Positions 8,479 to 15,978 of a DNA stretch of 62,799 nt are shown here, piece by piece. The DNA comes from Chthonomonas sp. UBA2785. Its GTDB lineage: Bacteria > Armatimonadota > Fimbriimonadia > Fimbriimonadales > Fimbriimonadaceae. The stretch is taken from the NCBI GenBank assembly GCA_002352215.1, contig DEIB01000042.1, positions 1 through 62,799 on the forward strand, given 5' to 3'. Position 1 is the stretch's first letter, and each line of letters begins with the position of its first letter. The position numbers were made by a program, and so were the translations under genes. The notes under the pieces are model-generated. The model had not been told where the DNA came from. It saw only the letters and a program-made list of their open reading frames with translations, and did not search any database.

Positions 8479-9200
8479 CCGGAGGAAGCCTGAAGGGCGA
8501 TTGGAGTGCTCTCACTAGCGTGACGGAACGCTGGCAGCTCCCCGTGCATGGCGAGCCCATCTTGGACCGGGTATGCCGCGCCGCCGCTCCCATTGGCGAC
8601 CTGGTGGTGGTGGGTGGCCCGAACGGGCTCCCGGCCGGACAGCATTTCATTGAAAGCCTCAGCCGAGGCGTCAACGCCGTCAAATCTGAAAGGATGATGC
8701 TGATCACGGCGGATATGCCGGACTTCACAACTGAAGACCTGCGCGATGTCATCGCTCGCACGCCGGACGATGCCGAGATCGCCTACCCCATCATTCCGCT
8801 GGCGGCCTGTGAGGCGCGGTACCCCGGGGTCGCTCGCACCAGCTTGCGCCTGCGTGAAGGCACGTTCACCGGCGGGAACGTGGCCGTGATGCACACCGCC
8901 AGCATGAAGCGAAGCATGGCGCAAATGGAGCAAGCCTATGCGGCTCGCAAAAGCCCGGTCCGCCTGGCCGCCATCCTTGGCTTTGGCACTTTGGTGCGCG
9001 TGATTCTCGGGCGATTTGCCCCTCAAACGCTGCCGATTCCGGCGCTGGAACGCGCAGCCACCCGCGCCCTTAAGTCTAGAGTGCGAGCCGTGATTACCGA
9101 GGCCGCTGCGCTTGGCACGGATATTGATAAACCCGAGCAGTACGCGGCGTGGTTGGCGCTCAATCCGCCCGCGTTGGCTCCCCGAAACGAAAACCCGTAA
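8460..9200 (+). CDS. MobA-like nucleotidyltransferase domain protein
   Basis: A 246-aa protein with a nucleotidyltransferase (GT-A/MobA-like) fold. It opens MDVVVLAGGSLKG, the Gly-rich nucleotide loop, has RVC and VVVGGP strands, and ITADMPDFT supplies the metal-binding Asp. The C-terminal half (about 130-246) is specific to this subgroup. ATG 8460 is preceded by GAGGGAGGAAAG, a strong ribosome site, and lies inside the end of ispE. Related proteins occur as stand-alone NTP transferases in Armatimonadota-like genomes; MoCo guanylylation is only one possibility, and substrate is unknown. Confidence 0.75.
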   Translation: MDVVVLAGGSLKGDWSALTSVTERWQLPVHGEPILDRVCRAAAPIGDLVVVGGPNGLPAGQHFIESLSRGVNAVKSERMMLITADMPDFTTEDLRDVIARTPDDAEIAYPIIPLAACEARYPGVARTSLRLREGTFTGGNVAVMHTASMKRSMAQMEQAYAARKSPVRLAAILGFGTLVRVILGRFAPQTLPIPALERAATRALKSRVRAVITEAAALGTDIDKPEQYAAWLALNPPALAPRNENP

Positions 9201-9254
9201 CTTTCCGGGCTCTAGGGGCTAAGGAAAAGGAGTGAACCTACCGAACACTCCAAT

Positions 9255-9515
9255 GTGGCCGTTGTCTACCAACTCGATCCGCGTCCCCATCCCCGCCTCA
9301 CTCAAGAAGTGCTGATGGGCGTATCGGATGTCCTTGAAGCGGTCGCGTGGCGCACCGGAGACCGGTTGCTCGCCCGAGTGGTGGTGACGACCGAAGCCCT
9401 GCTCTCTCCGAGCGATCTTCAATACGCCTGCTTTGAAAAGCTGGGGGCCGAAGGCACGCCCTCCCTGCTGATGATTGAACGGCAGGACCACGAAATCACC
9501 GAGCGCGTGGCCTAA
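9255..9515 (+). CDS. Small hypothetical protein
   Basis: An 86-aa soluble protein of unknown function with no recognised motif. It starts at GTG 9255. A good AAGGAG-like site lies at 9226-9232, about 22 bp upstream, farther than usual, and no closer in-frame start exists, so the true start is uncertain. The opposite strand also carries an open frame over this span, but codon composition favours this one. It lies 54 bp after the nucleotidyltransferase gene and may end that operon. Confidence 0.5.
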   Translation: MAVVYQLDPRPHPRLTQEVLMGVSDVLEAVAWRTGDRLLARVVVTTEALLSPSDLQYACFEKLGAEGTPSLLMIERQDHEITERVA

Positions 9516-9554
9516 CCACCCGCTCAGCTTCAATTCATTGCGAAAGCGACGAGC

Positions 9555-9773
9555 TTAGTTGTCTTCGTCGTCGTCCAGTTCCGGCGCGGGCTCATCGCCC
9601 TTGTCTTGGCCGGTATCCGGGGTCGAAACGGGCACGAGGCCGGCCGCGAGGTCGACTTCGGTAATGCCCTTGATCGTTTGGTTCGGGCAGTTATTGCAGA
9701 CGAATTGAACGTCGACGCCCTGGAACCAATTGGGCACCACGTCCATTTCTTTGCCGCATTGACACTTGACCAT
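9555..9773 (-). CDS. Small zinc-ribbon protein
   Basis: A 72-aa protein with CQC at residues 4-6 and CNNC at about 26-29, spaced as a zinc ribbon. The last 30 residues are acidic and disordered (ending DDDEDN). No enzymatic motif is present. It is followed on the same strand by a two-segment membrane protein gene upstream of it. The family is not recognised beyond the zinc-ribbon pattern; a role in nucleic-acid or protein contacts is typical for such proteins but is inference. Confidence 0.7.
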   Translation of the reverse strand: MVKCQCGKEMDVVPNWFQGVDVQFVCNNCPNQTIKGITEVDLAAGLVPVSTPDTGQDKGDEPAPELDDDEDN

Positions 9774-9792
9774 TGTTGAATATCCGTTGGGT

Positions 9793-10053
9793 TTAGGCTG
9801 CCGGCGGATTACCGCCGAACTCCTCTTCGTAAGCGGCCAGGCTCTGGCGGTGCGTTAGCAAGCCGTTCCCTAGCATCAGAACTCCGCCGACCACGTACAT
9901 CAGGGCGAGGTTGCTTTCGCGCTTCTGGCCTGGGTCACGGATGGCATCTTCGCCGCGCACAAATCCTACGACCGCCACCACCAAGATGAGGGCGCCGAAA
10001 AGGAAAAACGTGTTTCGCCACCAAACGGGGCGCGCGGGGCGCTTTGCGCTCAC
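9793..10053 (-). CDS. Small two-TM membrane protein
   Basis: An 86-aa inner-membrane protein. Hydrophobic segments at about 13-31 (FFLFGALILVVAVVGFV) and 48-62 (ALMYVVGGVLMLGNGLL) are separated by a charged loop, and the N-terminus is basic, predicting N-in topology. No family is recognised. It is 19 bp upstream of the zinc-ribbon gene on the same strand, so the two are probably co-transcribed. Confidence 0.6.
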   Translation of the reverse strand: MSAKRPARPVWWRNTFFLFGALILVVAVVGFVRGEDAIRDPGQKRESNLALMYVVGGVLMLGNGLLTHRQSLAAYEEEFGGNPPAA

Positions 10054-10073
10054 TCAGGCTAGGATACCGTGCC

Positions 10074-10256
10074 TTAGGCGCGGACGTCGAGGATCTTGCC
10101 CTTGGTGTCTAGGCCCTTCAGAAGCTCGGCCGCAGCCTGCTTCTCTTGGTCCAAGCTCTTCTTAAGCATTTGCACGGCCACGCCTTCTTGCGTCGCCTTG
10201 CTTACATATGCGCTTTGCGCAGCCCGGAGGGCAGATGAAACGCCCGAGACCCCCAT
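10074..10256 (-). CDS. YjfB-like putative motility protein
   Basis: A 60-aa protein matching the small YjfB family of putative motility proteins: a short N-terminus, then EGVAVQMLKKSLDQEKQAAAELLKGL, the conserved helical block. Flagellar genes elsewhere in the window (flgM, motAB) fit this. The start ATG at 10256 lies in the loop of an 11-bp stem that also looks like the terminator of the sigma gene upstream, and no good Shine-Dalgarno is visible. Translation may therefore depend on RNA folding. Confidence 0.7.
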   Translation of the reverse strand: MGVSGVSSALRAAQSAYVSKATQEGVAVQMLKKSLDQEKQAAAELLKGLDTKGKILDVRA

Positions 10257-10276
10257 AGTAAGGATTCTCGGGCGTT
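10239..10276 (-). terminator. Terminator-like hairpin after the sigma gene, enclosing the YjfB-like start codon
   Basis: AACGCCCGAGA (10239-10249) and TCTCGGGCGTT (10266-10276) form a perfect 11-bp stem. On the minus strand it is followed by TTTC, and it lies 25 bp after the sigma-factor stop. The 16-nt loop contains the ATG of the YjfB-like gene. Confidence 0.65.
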
Positions 10277-10301
10277 GGATTGGGATTCTGGAGGGTTGGC
10301 C

Positions 10302-10919
10302 TTAGCGAATCGGGATGGTGACGCCGCGCGCCTGGATGATTTCGCGCAGGAGCTTGCGGCCCCGGTGGATGCGCGAGCGCACCGTGCCGATGGTCGTGTT
10401 CTGCCGGTCGGCAATCTCGCCGTAGCTCAGCTCCTCGATGTCGCACATCTCGATAGCCGTGCGATAGACATCCGGGAGCTCATTCAGGGCCCGGCGCAGT
10501 TCCATGCGGAACTCTTCCATCAGCACGCCGTCTTCGGCCCCCATGGACTCATCGGCCACTTGAAGTTCCTGGACATCTCCGCTATTCGGCGAAACCATCG
10601 AGTGGATGGACTCGGCCTTGCGGATGGGGTTCTCCCGGCGGCGGCTATCTAGGTAGGCGTGCTGCATGATGCGCAGCAGCCAGTTCAAAAACGGTCGGCC
10701 CGGCGTGTAAGAATCGAAGCCGCGCCACGCCTTCACATAGGTGTCTTGCACCAGGTCTTGGGCGTCCGTGCTGTTCCGGGTGAGTTGGAGGGCCATCGCG
10801 TAGGCGCGACGTTCGGTCTCGGCGCGCATCCGCGTAAAGCGATCACTCTCGGCGGGCGTCCGCTGCGCCGTGTTGTTCTCGGGGCTCTGGATGATCGACA
10901 TTTGGGTTTGCTCCGACAT
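10302..10919 (-). CDS. RNA polymerase sigma factor, ECF type
   Basis: A 205-aa sigma-70 family factor with regions 2 and 4 only. Region 2 (about 35-105) has NSTDAQDLVQDTYVKAWRG and FLNWLLRIMQHAYLDSRRR for core binding and -10 recognition. Region 4 (about 135-200) has LPDVYRTAIEMCDIEELSY and IGTVRSRIHRGRKLLRE, the helix-turn-helix for the -35. No anti-sigma gene is adjacent; a receiver-like gene is divergent. The N-terminal 30 residues are polar and extra to the core. Signal and regulon are unknown. Confidence 0.93.
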   Translation of the reverse strand: MSEQTQMSIIQSPENNTAQRTPAESDRFTRMRAETERRAYAMALQLTRNSTDAQDLVQDTYVKAWRGFDSYTPGRPFLNWLLRIMQHAYLDSRRRENPIRKAESIHSMVSPNSGDVQELQVADESMGAEDGVLMEEFRMELRRALNELPDVYRTAIEMCDIEELSYGEIADRQNTTIGTVRSRIHRGRKLLREIIQARGVTIPIR

Positions 10920-10924
10920 ATATC

Positions 10925-10950
10925 ACGAAGAAATGATATGTGCCTGTTCC
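10925..10950 (-). promoter_or_regulatory. Possible ECF-type autoregulatory promoter
   Basis: On the minus strand GGAAC (10950-10946) is followed after 18 bp by CGT (10927-10925), just before the sigma gene ATG. GGAAC with a CGT downstream element is the usual ECF pattern, although the spacing is one or two bases long. It suggests positive autoregulation with almost no leader. Confidence 0.3.
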
Positions 10951-11056
10951 AAGTATTACACAGAATCGGTCTTTCGCAACCCCTTGTTATGATTTGAGCA
11001 ACATTTGGAGGGCCCTGCGGCCTTTCTCGGCAGACATCCGTCCCTCTTTGAGAGCC

Positions 11057-11422
11057 ATGAAGTACGTCATCCTCACCCGGGACGAGGAAATCCAAAGCGA
11101 GGCCGCACGGGCCTTTCAATCGGATGACGAGGTGATCATCACCGACCAGGTGGATGTCGCCTTGGATGCGTGCCAGGGGGCCGAGATGATCTTTGTGGAC
11201 CTCATCGCCACGCTCAAGGAGCCCCACAAGATCGCGGGCTACGAAGAGTTCGCCATGGCCAAAATGGGCCACCCGGTGGCCAAGAGCACCCCGCTGGTGC
11301 TGATTTCCGCCCCGCCCGATTACGAATTGGACTCGATGGTGGGCTACCCCGGCTTTGTGTTCGGTCAGTTTGCGCGCCCCATCACGTTCAAGCACCTCCG
11401 CCGCGCCAGCACCTGGGTTTGA
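11057..11422 (+). CDS. Receiver-like (degenerate REC) protein
   Basis: A 121-aa single-domain protein with the alternating strand pattern of a response-regulator receiver: MKYVILTRDEE for strand 1 and acidic pocket, IFVDLIATL for strand 3 with a candidate phospho-acceptor Asp, PLVLISAPPDYE for strand 4, and FARPITFKHL in place of the usual K-P-F. The conserved Lys is replaced by Arg, so phosphorylation is doubtful. It has no output domain. Start is ATG 11057; an in-frame extension upstream overlaps the sigma promoter and lacks support. Confidence 0.6.
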   Translation: MKYVILTRDEEIQSEAARAFQSDDEVIITDQVDVALDACQGAEMIFVDLIATLKEPHKIAGYEEFAMAKMGHPVAKSTPLVLISAPPDYELDSMVGYPGFVFGQFARPITFKHLRRASTWV

Positions 11423-11429
11423 GGCTGGC

Positions 11430-12284
11430 TTAGCCTTTCCTTTTCGCCTTCGGGTGACTCTTGCCAACGGTGTCGCGCAGCCGCTCGATGCTGATGTGGG
11501 TGTATATCTGTGTGGTGGCCAGGCTCTCGTGCCCCAGCAGTTGCTGCACAGATTTGAGGTCGGCACCCCCATCCAGCAGGTGCGTGGCAAAGGAGTGACG
11601 CAAGGTGTGGGGGGTCACATCCGGCGGCAATCCCGAGGCCTGCGCCCAGCGGTGCACCACGTTCTGCACCGTGCGCGTCGTCAGGCGTTGTCCACTGGCA
11701 TTCACAAACACAGCCTCGCTCTTGCCTCCCACCCGCTCCTGCGTGATGTAGGCCTGCACCGCCCGAGCGGCCGCGCCACCAAAGACGGCGATGCGCTCCT
11801 TGTTCCCCTTCCCGCGCACCCGCACCCGCTGGGTGTTCAGGTCCACGTCGCTCAGATCGAGGCGAACAACCTCGCTAGCGCGCAATCCGGCCCCGTAGAG
11901 CATCTCGAGCAGCGCCGCATCCCGGAGGGGACTCTTGCCCGGCGGAGCCTGATCCAGGAGTTGCCCGGCCTGGTGAGAGGTCAACACGGCAGGTAGCGGG
12001 CGGTGTTTGATCGGCGTAACCAGCGTGGCCGTGGGGTCAGAATCGAGCTGCCCCACGGCCCTCAGGTAACGCACAAAGGCGCGAAGGGTAGAGAGTTTGC
12101 GCCCCCGGGTGGTGGGCTGAGGCGCATAAGCCCGGAGATACTTTTCGAGGGTCTCCGGGCTTAAATCAGGCTTGCCGCCCGTGAACTCCGCCAATTGGGC
12201 GAGGTCAGACCCGTAAGCGCGCACGGTATGGGGCGAGCGCGTGGCCTGGAGGTGGTCCAGAAACGCCTGGATCCAAGCCTGCAC
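11430..12284 (-). CDS. Xer-type tyrosine recombinase
   Basis: A 284-aa site-specific recombinase of the XerC/XerD family, which resolves chromosome dimers at dif. Residues 1-85 are the SAM-like core-binding domain; 95-284 is the catalytic domain. The catalytic set is complete: Arg135 (GLRASEVV), Lys159 (GKGNKERI), His226/Arg229 (TPHTLRHSFATHL), His252 (LLGHESL) and Tyr261 (TTQIYTHIS). Full length and a housekeeping setting, 5 bp after fabF, suggest a chromosomal Xer rather than a phage integrase. Whether it is XerC or XerD cannot be decided here. Confidence 0.93.
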   Translation of the reverse strand: MQAWIQAFLDHLQATRSPHTVRAYGSDLAQLAEFTGGKPDLSPETLEKYLRAYAPQPTTRGRKLSTLRAFVRYLRAVGQLDSDPTATLVTPIKHRPLPAVLTSHQAGQLLDQAPPGKSPLRDAALLEMLYGAGLRASEVVRLDLSDVDLNTQRVRVRGKGNKERIAVFGGAAARAVQAYITQERVGGKSEAVFVNASGQRLTTRTVQNVVHRWAQASGLPPDVTPHTLRHSFATHLLDGGADLKSVQQLLGHESLATTQIYTHISIERLRDTVGKSHPKAKRKG

Positions 12285-12289
12285 GCCGC

Positions 12290-13543
12290 CTACTCCTGGT
12301 ACCGCTTGAAGACGAGCGTCGCGTTGTGCCCGCCGAAGCCAAAGGAGTTTGACAGCGCCACTTCCATCGGCATCGATCGAGCCTCATTCGGCACGTAGTC
12401 GAGGTCGCACTCGGGGTCCGGGACTTCGTAGTTGATGGTCGGCGGTGCCACCTGGTCACGCAGAGCCAGCAAGCACGCGACGGCTTCCAGCGCCCCGGCC
12501 GCCCCCAGCGTGTGCCCAATCATGGACTTGGTGCTGCTCACGGCCAAATTGTAAGCGTGGTCGCCAAAGACACCTTTGATGGCCTTGGTTTCGGTCTTGT
12601 CGTTCAGCTCGGTGGAGGTGCCGTGCGCGTTGACGTAGTGCACATCTTCCGGCTGCAAGCCCGCCTTGCGGATGGCCATGCGCATAGATCGCATCGCCCC
12701 GTCGCCTTCGGGGTCGGGGGAGGTGATGTGATAGGCGTCGCCGCTTTGGCCGTAGCCTGCGAGTTCGCCGTAGATCTTCGCGCCCCGCGCCAGAGCGTTC
12801 TCCAGCGTTTCCAGCACCAGCACCCCGCAGCCTTCACCCATCACAAAGCCATCGCGCTCCTTGTCAAAAGGACGGCTGGCCCGCAGGGGGTCATCGTTAC
12901 GGGTGGTCATCGCCCGCGCCGAGCAGAACCCGGCCAGGCCCATCTGCGTGATGGGAGCTTCCGCCCCGCCCGCCAACGCCGCGACGCAGTCGCCCCGCTG
13001 GATCATGGCCGCAGCCTCGCCAATGGAGTTCGCTCCCGTGGCACAGGCCGTGACGATGCACGTATTGGGACCACGCAGCTTATGCAAGATCGAGACGTAG
13101 CCACTGGCCATGTCCGGGATCATGTACGGCACCAGGAAGGGTGACACCCGGGACGGACCCTGAAGGTGTAGCTTCTTGGTTTGTTCGCTCATGGTGCCCA
13201 GGCCGCCAATGCCGGAACCGATGACTACGGCGGTTTCGTCGCGTAGCCCCTGGTCCTCGGGGAACTTGGCGTCCTCAAGGGCCATCTGCGCGGCAGCGGC
13301 CGCGAACATCAGGAACCGGTCCATGCGGCGCGCTTCCTTCCCGTCCACCCAGTCTTCAGCGACGAAGTCTTTGACTTCAAACGCGATGCGGGTGGCGTAG
13401 TCTGAGGTATCGAGGAGGGTGATTTCCCCCGCGCCATTGGCGCCGCTTTTCAGCGCGCTCCAATAGGTCTCGGCCCCCATGCCTACGGGAGAAACGACGC
13501 CAATCCCGGTGATGACAATCCGGGGGTTTTGGTCAGAAGCCAT
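12290..13543 (-). CDS. fabF: 3-oxoacyl-ACP synthase II (KAS II)
   Basis: A 417-aa ketoacyl synthase condensing malonyl-ACP with acyl-ACP in fatty-acid elongation. The Cys-His-His triad is present: Cys in VTACATGANS (about residue 168), His in VNAHGTSTELND and His in IGHTLGAAGALE. Start is ATG 13543, giving the normal ASDQNPRIVITGIG N-terminus, with AAGGGA upstream; a longer in-frame extension runs back over the acpP gene and is not believable. It follows acpP by 40 bp in the fabD-fabG-acpP-fabF cluster. Confidence 0.97.
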   Translation of the reverse strand: MASDQNPRIVITGIGVVSPVGMGAETYWSALKSGANGAGEITLLDTSDYATRIAFEVKDFVAEDWVDGKEARRMDRFLMFAAAAAQMALEDAKFPEDQGLRDETAVVIGSGIGGLGTMSEQTKKLHLQGPSRVSPFLVPYMIPDMASGYVSILHKLRGPNTCIVTACATGANSIGEAAAMIQRGDCVAALAGGAEAPITQMGLAGFCSARAMTTRNDDPLRASRPFDKERDGFVMGEGCGVLVLETLENALARGAKIYGELAGYGQSGDAYHITSPDPEGDGAMRSMRMAIRKAGLQPEDVHYVNAHGTSTELNDKTETKAIKGVFGDHAYNLAVSSTKSMIGHTLGAAGALEAVACLLALRDQVAPPTINYEVPDPECDLDYVPNEARSMPMEVALSNSFGFGGHNATLVFKRYQE

Positions 13544-13583
13544 AAAGTGTGGTCCCTTCACTTCGTCGGGAAGGGGTTTGGGC

Positions 13584-13820
13584 TTAGCCCTGCTTACTCT
13601 TGATGTAGTCGACGACGTCTTGGACGGTCTTGAGGCCTTGCGTGTCCTCGTCCGGCACGTCGATACCAAATTCTTCTTCAATGGCCATCACGAGTTCAAC
13701 AACGTCGAGGCTGTCGGCGCCGAGATCATCGGTGAACGAAGCGCTTTCGCTCACTTCATCTTGAACGTTGAGTTCTTCCTTGACGACCTTTTTGACGCGA
13801 TCGAGAATGTTTTCGGACAT
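13584..13820 (-). CDS. acpP: Acyl carrier protein
   Basis: A 78-aa acidic acyl carrier protein. The phosphopantetheine site DLGADSLDVVELVMAIEEEF has Ser37 (the Ser of DSL) as attachment point. Helices 1 and 4 are normal. It lies between fabG (89 bp upstream) and fabF (40 bp downstream), the standard order. The gap before it contains GC-rich stems but no certain terminator. Confidence 0.97.
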   Translation of the reverse strand: MSENILDRVKKVVKEELNVQDEVSESASFTDDLGADSLDVVELVMAIEEEFGIDVPDEDTQGLKTVQDVVDYIKSKQG

Positions 13821-13909
13821 GTTCTTGTAGCCCTGCGCGCGACGGCGCGGAAAGGCATATTACCACCGGGTTCCTACGTCCCCGCGCGGGACCCCGGTGC
13901 GCTTTTGAC

Positions 13910-14650
13910 CTAGAGCGTGAGTCCTCCGTCCACCACCAGCGTCTGGCCGGTCATGTAACTGGCCCCATCGCTGCACAAGAACACCACCGCTGCAGCGATG
14001 TCTTGAGGGCTCCCCAGGCGACCCAGAGGTGCCGTTTTGACCACGTGTTCGCGGAAATCCGCCGGCAACTCATGGGTCATATCGGTCTCGATGAACCCTG
14101 GGGCTACCGCGTTGCAAGTGATGTTGCGCGAACCCAGTTCCTTGGCCACCGCCATGGTGAGGCCAATGAGCCCCGCTTTGCTGGCCGCGTAGTTGGTTTG
14201 CCCGGCCGCGCCGCCCAGGCCGACAATGCTGGAAATATTGACAATGCGACCCCAGCGCGCCTTCATCATCCCTCGCTGACACGCCTTGATGGTGTGGAAT
14301 GCGCCGGTGAGGTTGGCGTCAATGACGGCCTGCCAGTCGGCTAAGTCCATGCGCATCATCAACGTGTCGCGGGTGAGCCCCGCGTTGTTCACGAGGATGG
14401 TGATCGGGCCCATTTGGGCCTCAATTTCGGCAATCGCGGCTTGCACTTGCTCGGCGTTGGCGATGTCGGCGCCGAAGGCTTCGGCTTCCCCACCGGCCTC
14501 GCGGATGCGGTCCCGGGTGGCGTGGGCGTTCTCCGGCTTGCGGGCGAGGCATGCCACGGCTATCCCTTGGGCAGCGAGGCCCTCGGCGATGGCCTGACCA
14601 ATACCCCGGCTAGCCCCGGTGACCAGAGCCACGCGGCGTTCGGCGCTCAC
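13910..14650 (-). CDS. fabG: 3-oxoacyl-ACP reductase
   Basis: A 246-aa short-chain dehydrogenase reducing 3-ketoacyl-ACP with NADPH. TGASRGIGQAIAE is the cofactor loop, NNAGLTRD follows, and the catalytic Ser, Tyr and Lys are in NISSIVG and YAASKAGL. The end VDGGLTL is typical of FabG. It starts at GTG 14650, overlapping the fabD stop by 4 bp (GTGA), so the two are translationally coupled. Confidence 0.96.
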   Translation of the reverse strand: MSAERRVALVTGASRGIGQAIAEGLAAQGIAVACLARKPENAHATRDRIREAGGEAEAFGADIANAEQVQAAIAEIEAQMGPITILVNNAGLTRDTLMMRMDLADWQAVIDANLTGAFHTIKACQRGMMKARWGRIVNISSIVGLGGAAGQTNYAASKAGLIGLTMAVAKELGSRNITCNAVAPGFIETDMTHELPADFREHVVKTAPLGRLGSPQDIAAAVVFLCSDGASYMTGQTLVVDGGLTL

Positions 14651-15582
14651 GCGGCACCTCCGAGCTTCTTCACCGTCTCTTGCAGGGTCGCGCTATCCAC
14701 CACTCGGGCTCCCGCAACTTCCGGGGCGATGCGGCGGAGCAATCCGCCCAGCACTTCGCCGTGTCCACATTCCACTTGCATGTTTAGTCCTTGGGCGGCC
14801 CAGCCTTGCACCGTTTCGGTCCAGCGGACGGGGCGCACCATTTGTTCGGCCAGCCGCGCCGGCCAATCCGTTTCCGGTTGGGCCGTGACGTTGCTGACCA
14901 CGGGCACCGTACCCTCCTGAAACTCCGCGCCGCCAAGGGCTTCGGCCAGGGCCGCCGCCCCTTCCTTCATGAGGGGGCTGTGGAACGCCCCACTAACGTT
15001 CAGCGGCAAGACCCGTTTGGCTCCGCGCTCCCCGGCGGTGGCGCTGAGCGCCTGCACCGCGTTCACATCCCCGCTCACCACCAGTTGGCCGGGGCTGTTG
15101 TCGTTGGCAATGACCACAATCTGTCCGCCTTGCGAGAGCTCTTCGCAAAGAGCTTCGAGCGCCGCGCGCTCCATGCCCAGCACTGCCGCCATGGTGCCGG
15201 GGCGATCCTTGCCGCTGGCCGCCATGATCTCACCGCGTCGCCGCACGAGTTTGGCCCCGGTGGCCACGCTCATCCAGCCGCCCGAAACCAGAGCCGCATA
15301 TTCACCCACGCTATGCCCGGCCATGGCTTGCGGAGTCCAGTCCTTATGCGCTTCTTGCAGGGCACGGAACGCCGCCACGCCCGTGGCAAACAGGGCCACC
15401 TGGGCGTTCTGGGTTTGGCGCAGCGTTTCGGCGTCGGTGTCCCAGCAGAGCTTGCGGATATCGAGGCCCAGCGCCTCACCCACTTCGTCAAAGACGGCGG
15501 ATGCCGCCGGTGATGCCTCGACGAGGTCTTGCCCCATCCCGGGGGCCTGGGAGCCTTGGCCCGGAAAAACCGCCACTTGCAT
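14647..15582 (-). CDS. fabD: Malonyl-CoA:ACP transacylase
   Basis: A 311-aa enzyme that loads malonate on ACP. It has the N-terminal FPGQGSQAPGMG, the nucleophile elbow GHSVGEYAAL, and VSGAFHSPLM with the catalytic His. Start is ATG 15582 (MQVAVFPGQ), immediately downstream of a TAAGTT box 7 bp away; an in-frame extension further upstream is antisense to queF. It is the first gene of the fab cluster and its 5' end abuts divergent queF. Confidence 0.96.
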   Translation of the reverse strand: MQVAVFPGQGSQAPGMGQDLVEASPAASAVFDEVGEALGLDIRKLCWDTDAETLRQTQNAQVALFATGVAAFRALQEAHKDWTPQAMAGHSVGEYAALVSGGWMSVATGAKLVRRRGEIMAASGKDRPGTMAAVLGMERAALEALCEELSQGGQIVVIANDNSPGQLVVSGDVNAVQALSATAGERGAKRVLPLNVSGAFHSPLMKEGAAALAEALGGAEFQEGTVPVVSNVTAQPETDWPARLAEQMVRPVRWTETVQGWAAQGLNMQVECGHGEVLGGLLRRIAPEVAGARVVDSATLQETVKKLGGAA

Positions 15583-15978
15583 ACGCTGAAACTTACCCGC
15601 GGGTACCCTTCGCGCGGCGTGATTGAGACCTTCCCCAACCCCAAGCCGGGCCGTCCGTTCGTCATTCGGCACGAATGTCCGGAGTTCACCAGCGTGTGCC
15701 CCAAGACGGGTCAGCCGGACTTTGCGACGATTATCCTCACTTACATCCCGAACGAAACGTGCATCGAGCTCAAGTCGCTGAAGCTGTACTACTATTCGTT
15801 CCGGAACGAGGGCATTTATTACGAAGCCGTAGTCAATCGCTTGCTGGACGAACTGGCCGCCTCTTGCCAGCCCCAATACATGCGGGTCACCGGCCACTTC
15901 AATGTGCGAGGCGGGATTGGGAGCGTGGTTTACGCCGAAACCGGCCCGGCCCCCGAAGGAATCTTTACCAACGCTTAA
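15577..15978 (+). CDS. queF: NADPH-dependent 7-cyano-7-deazaguanine reductase
   Basis: A single-domain (YkvM-type) QueF of about 133 aa that reduces preQ0 to preQ1 in queuosine synthesis. ECPEFTSVCPKTGQPDFATI holds the catalytic Cys and Asp; SLKLYYYSFRNEG is the family motif, and a Glu follows in EAVVNRLLDEL. The start is uncertain: TTG 15577 gives an N-terminal strand similar to relatives but overlaps the divergent fabD start by 6 bp, while GTG 15619 would avoid overlap and lose about 14 residues. Its 3' end overlaps the convergent hydrolase gene by 4 bp. Confidence 0.9.
   Translation: MHTLKLTRGYPSRGVIETFPNPKPGRPFVIRHECPEFTSVCPKTGQPDFATIILTYIPNETCIELKSLKLYYYSFRNEGIYYEAVVNRLLDELAASCQPQYMRVTGHFNVRGGIGSVVYAETGPAPEGIFTNA
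15590..15595 (-). promoter_or_regulatory. -10-like box for leaderless fabD
   Basis: On the minus strand TAAGTT is 7 bp upstream of the fabD ATG (15582) with no ribosome site in between. It fits a leaderless start. The box lies inside the 5' end of queF if that gene starts at 15577. Confidence 0.4.
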
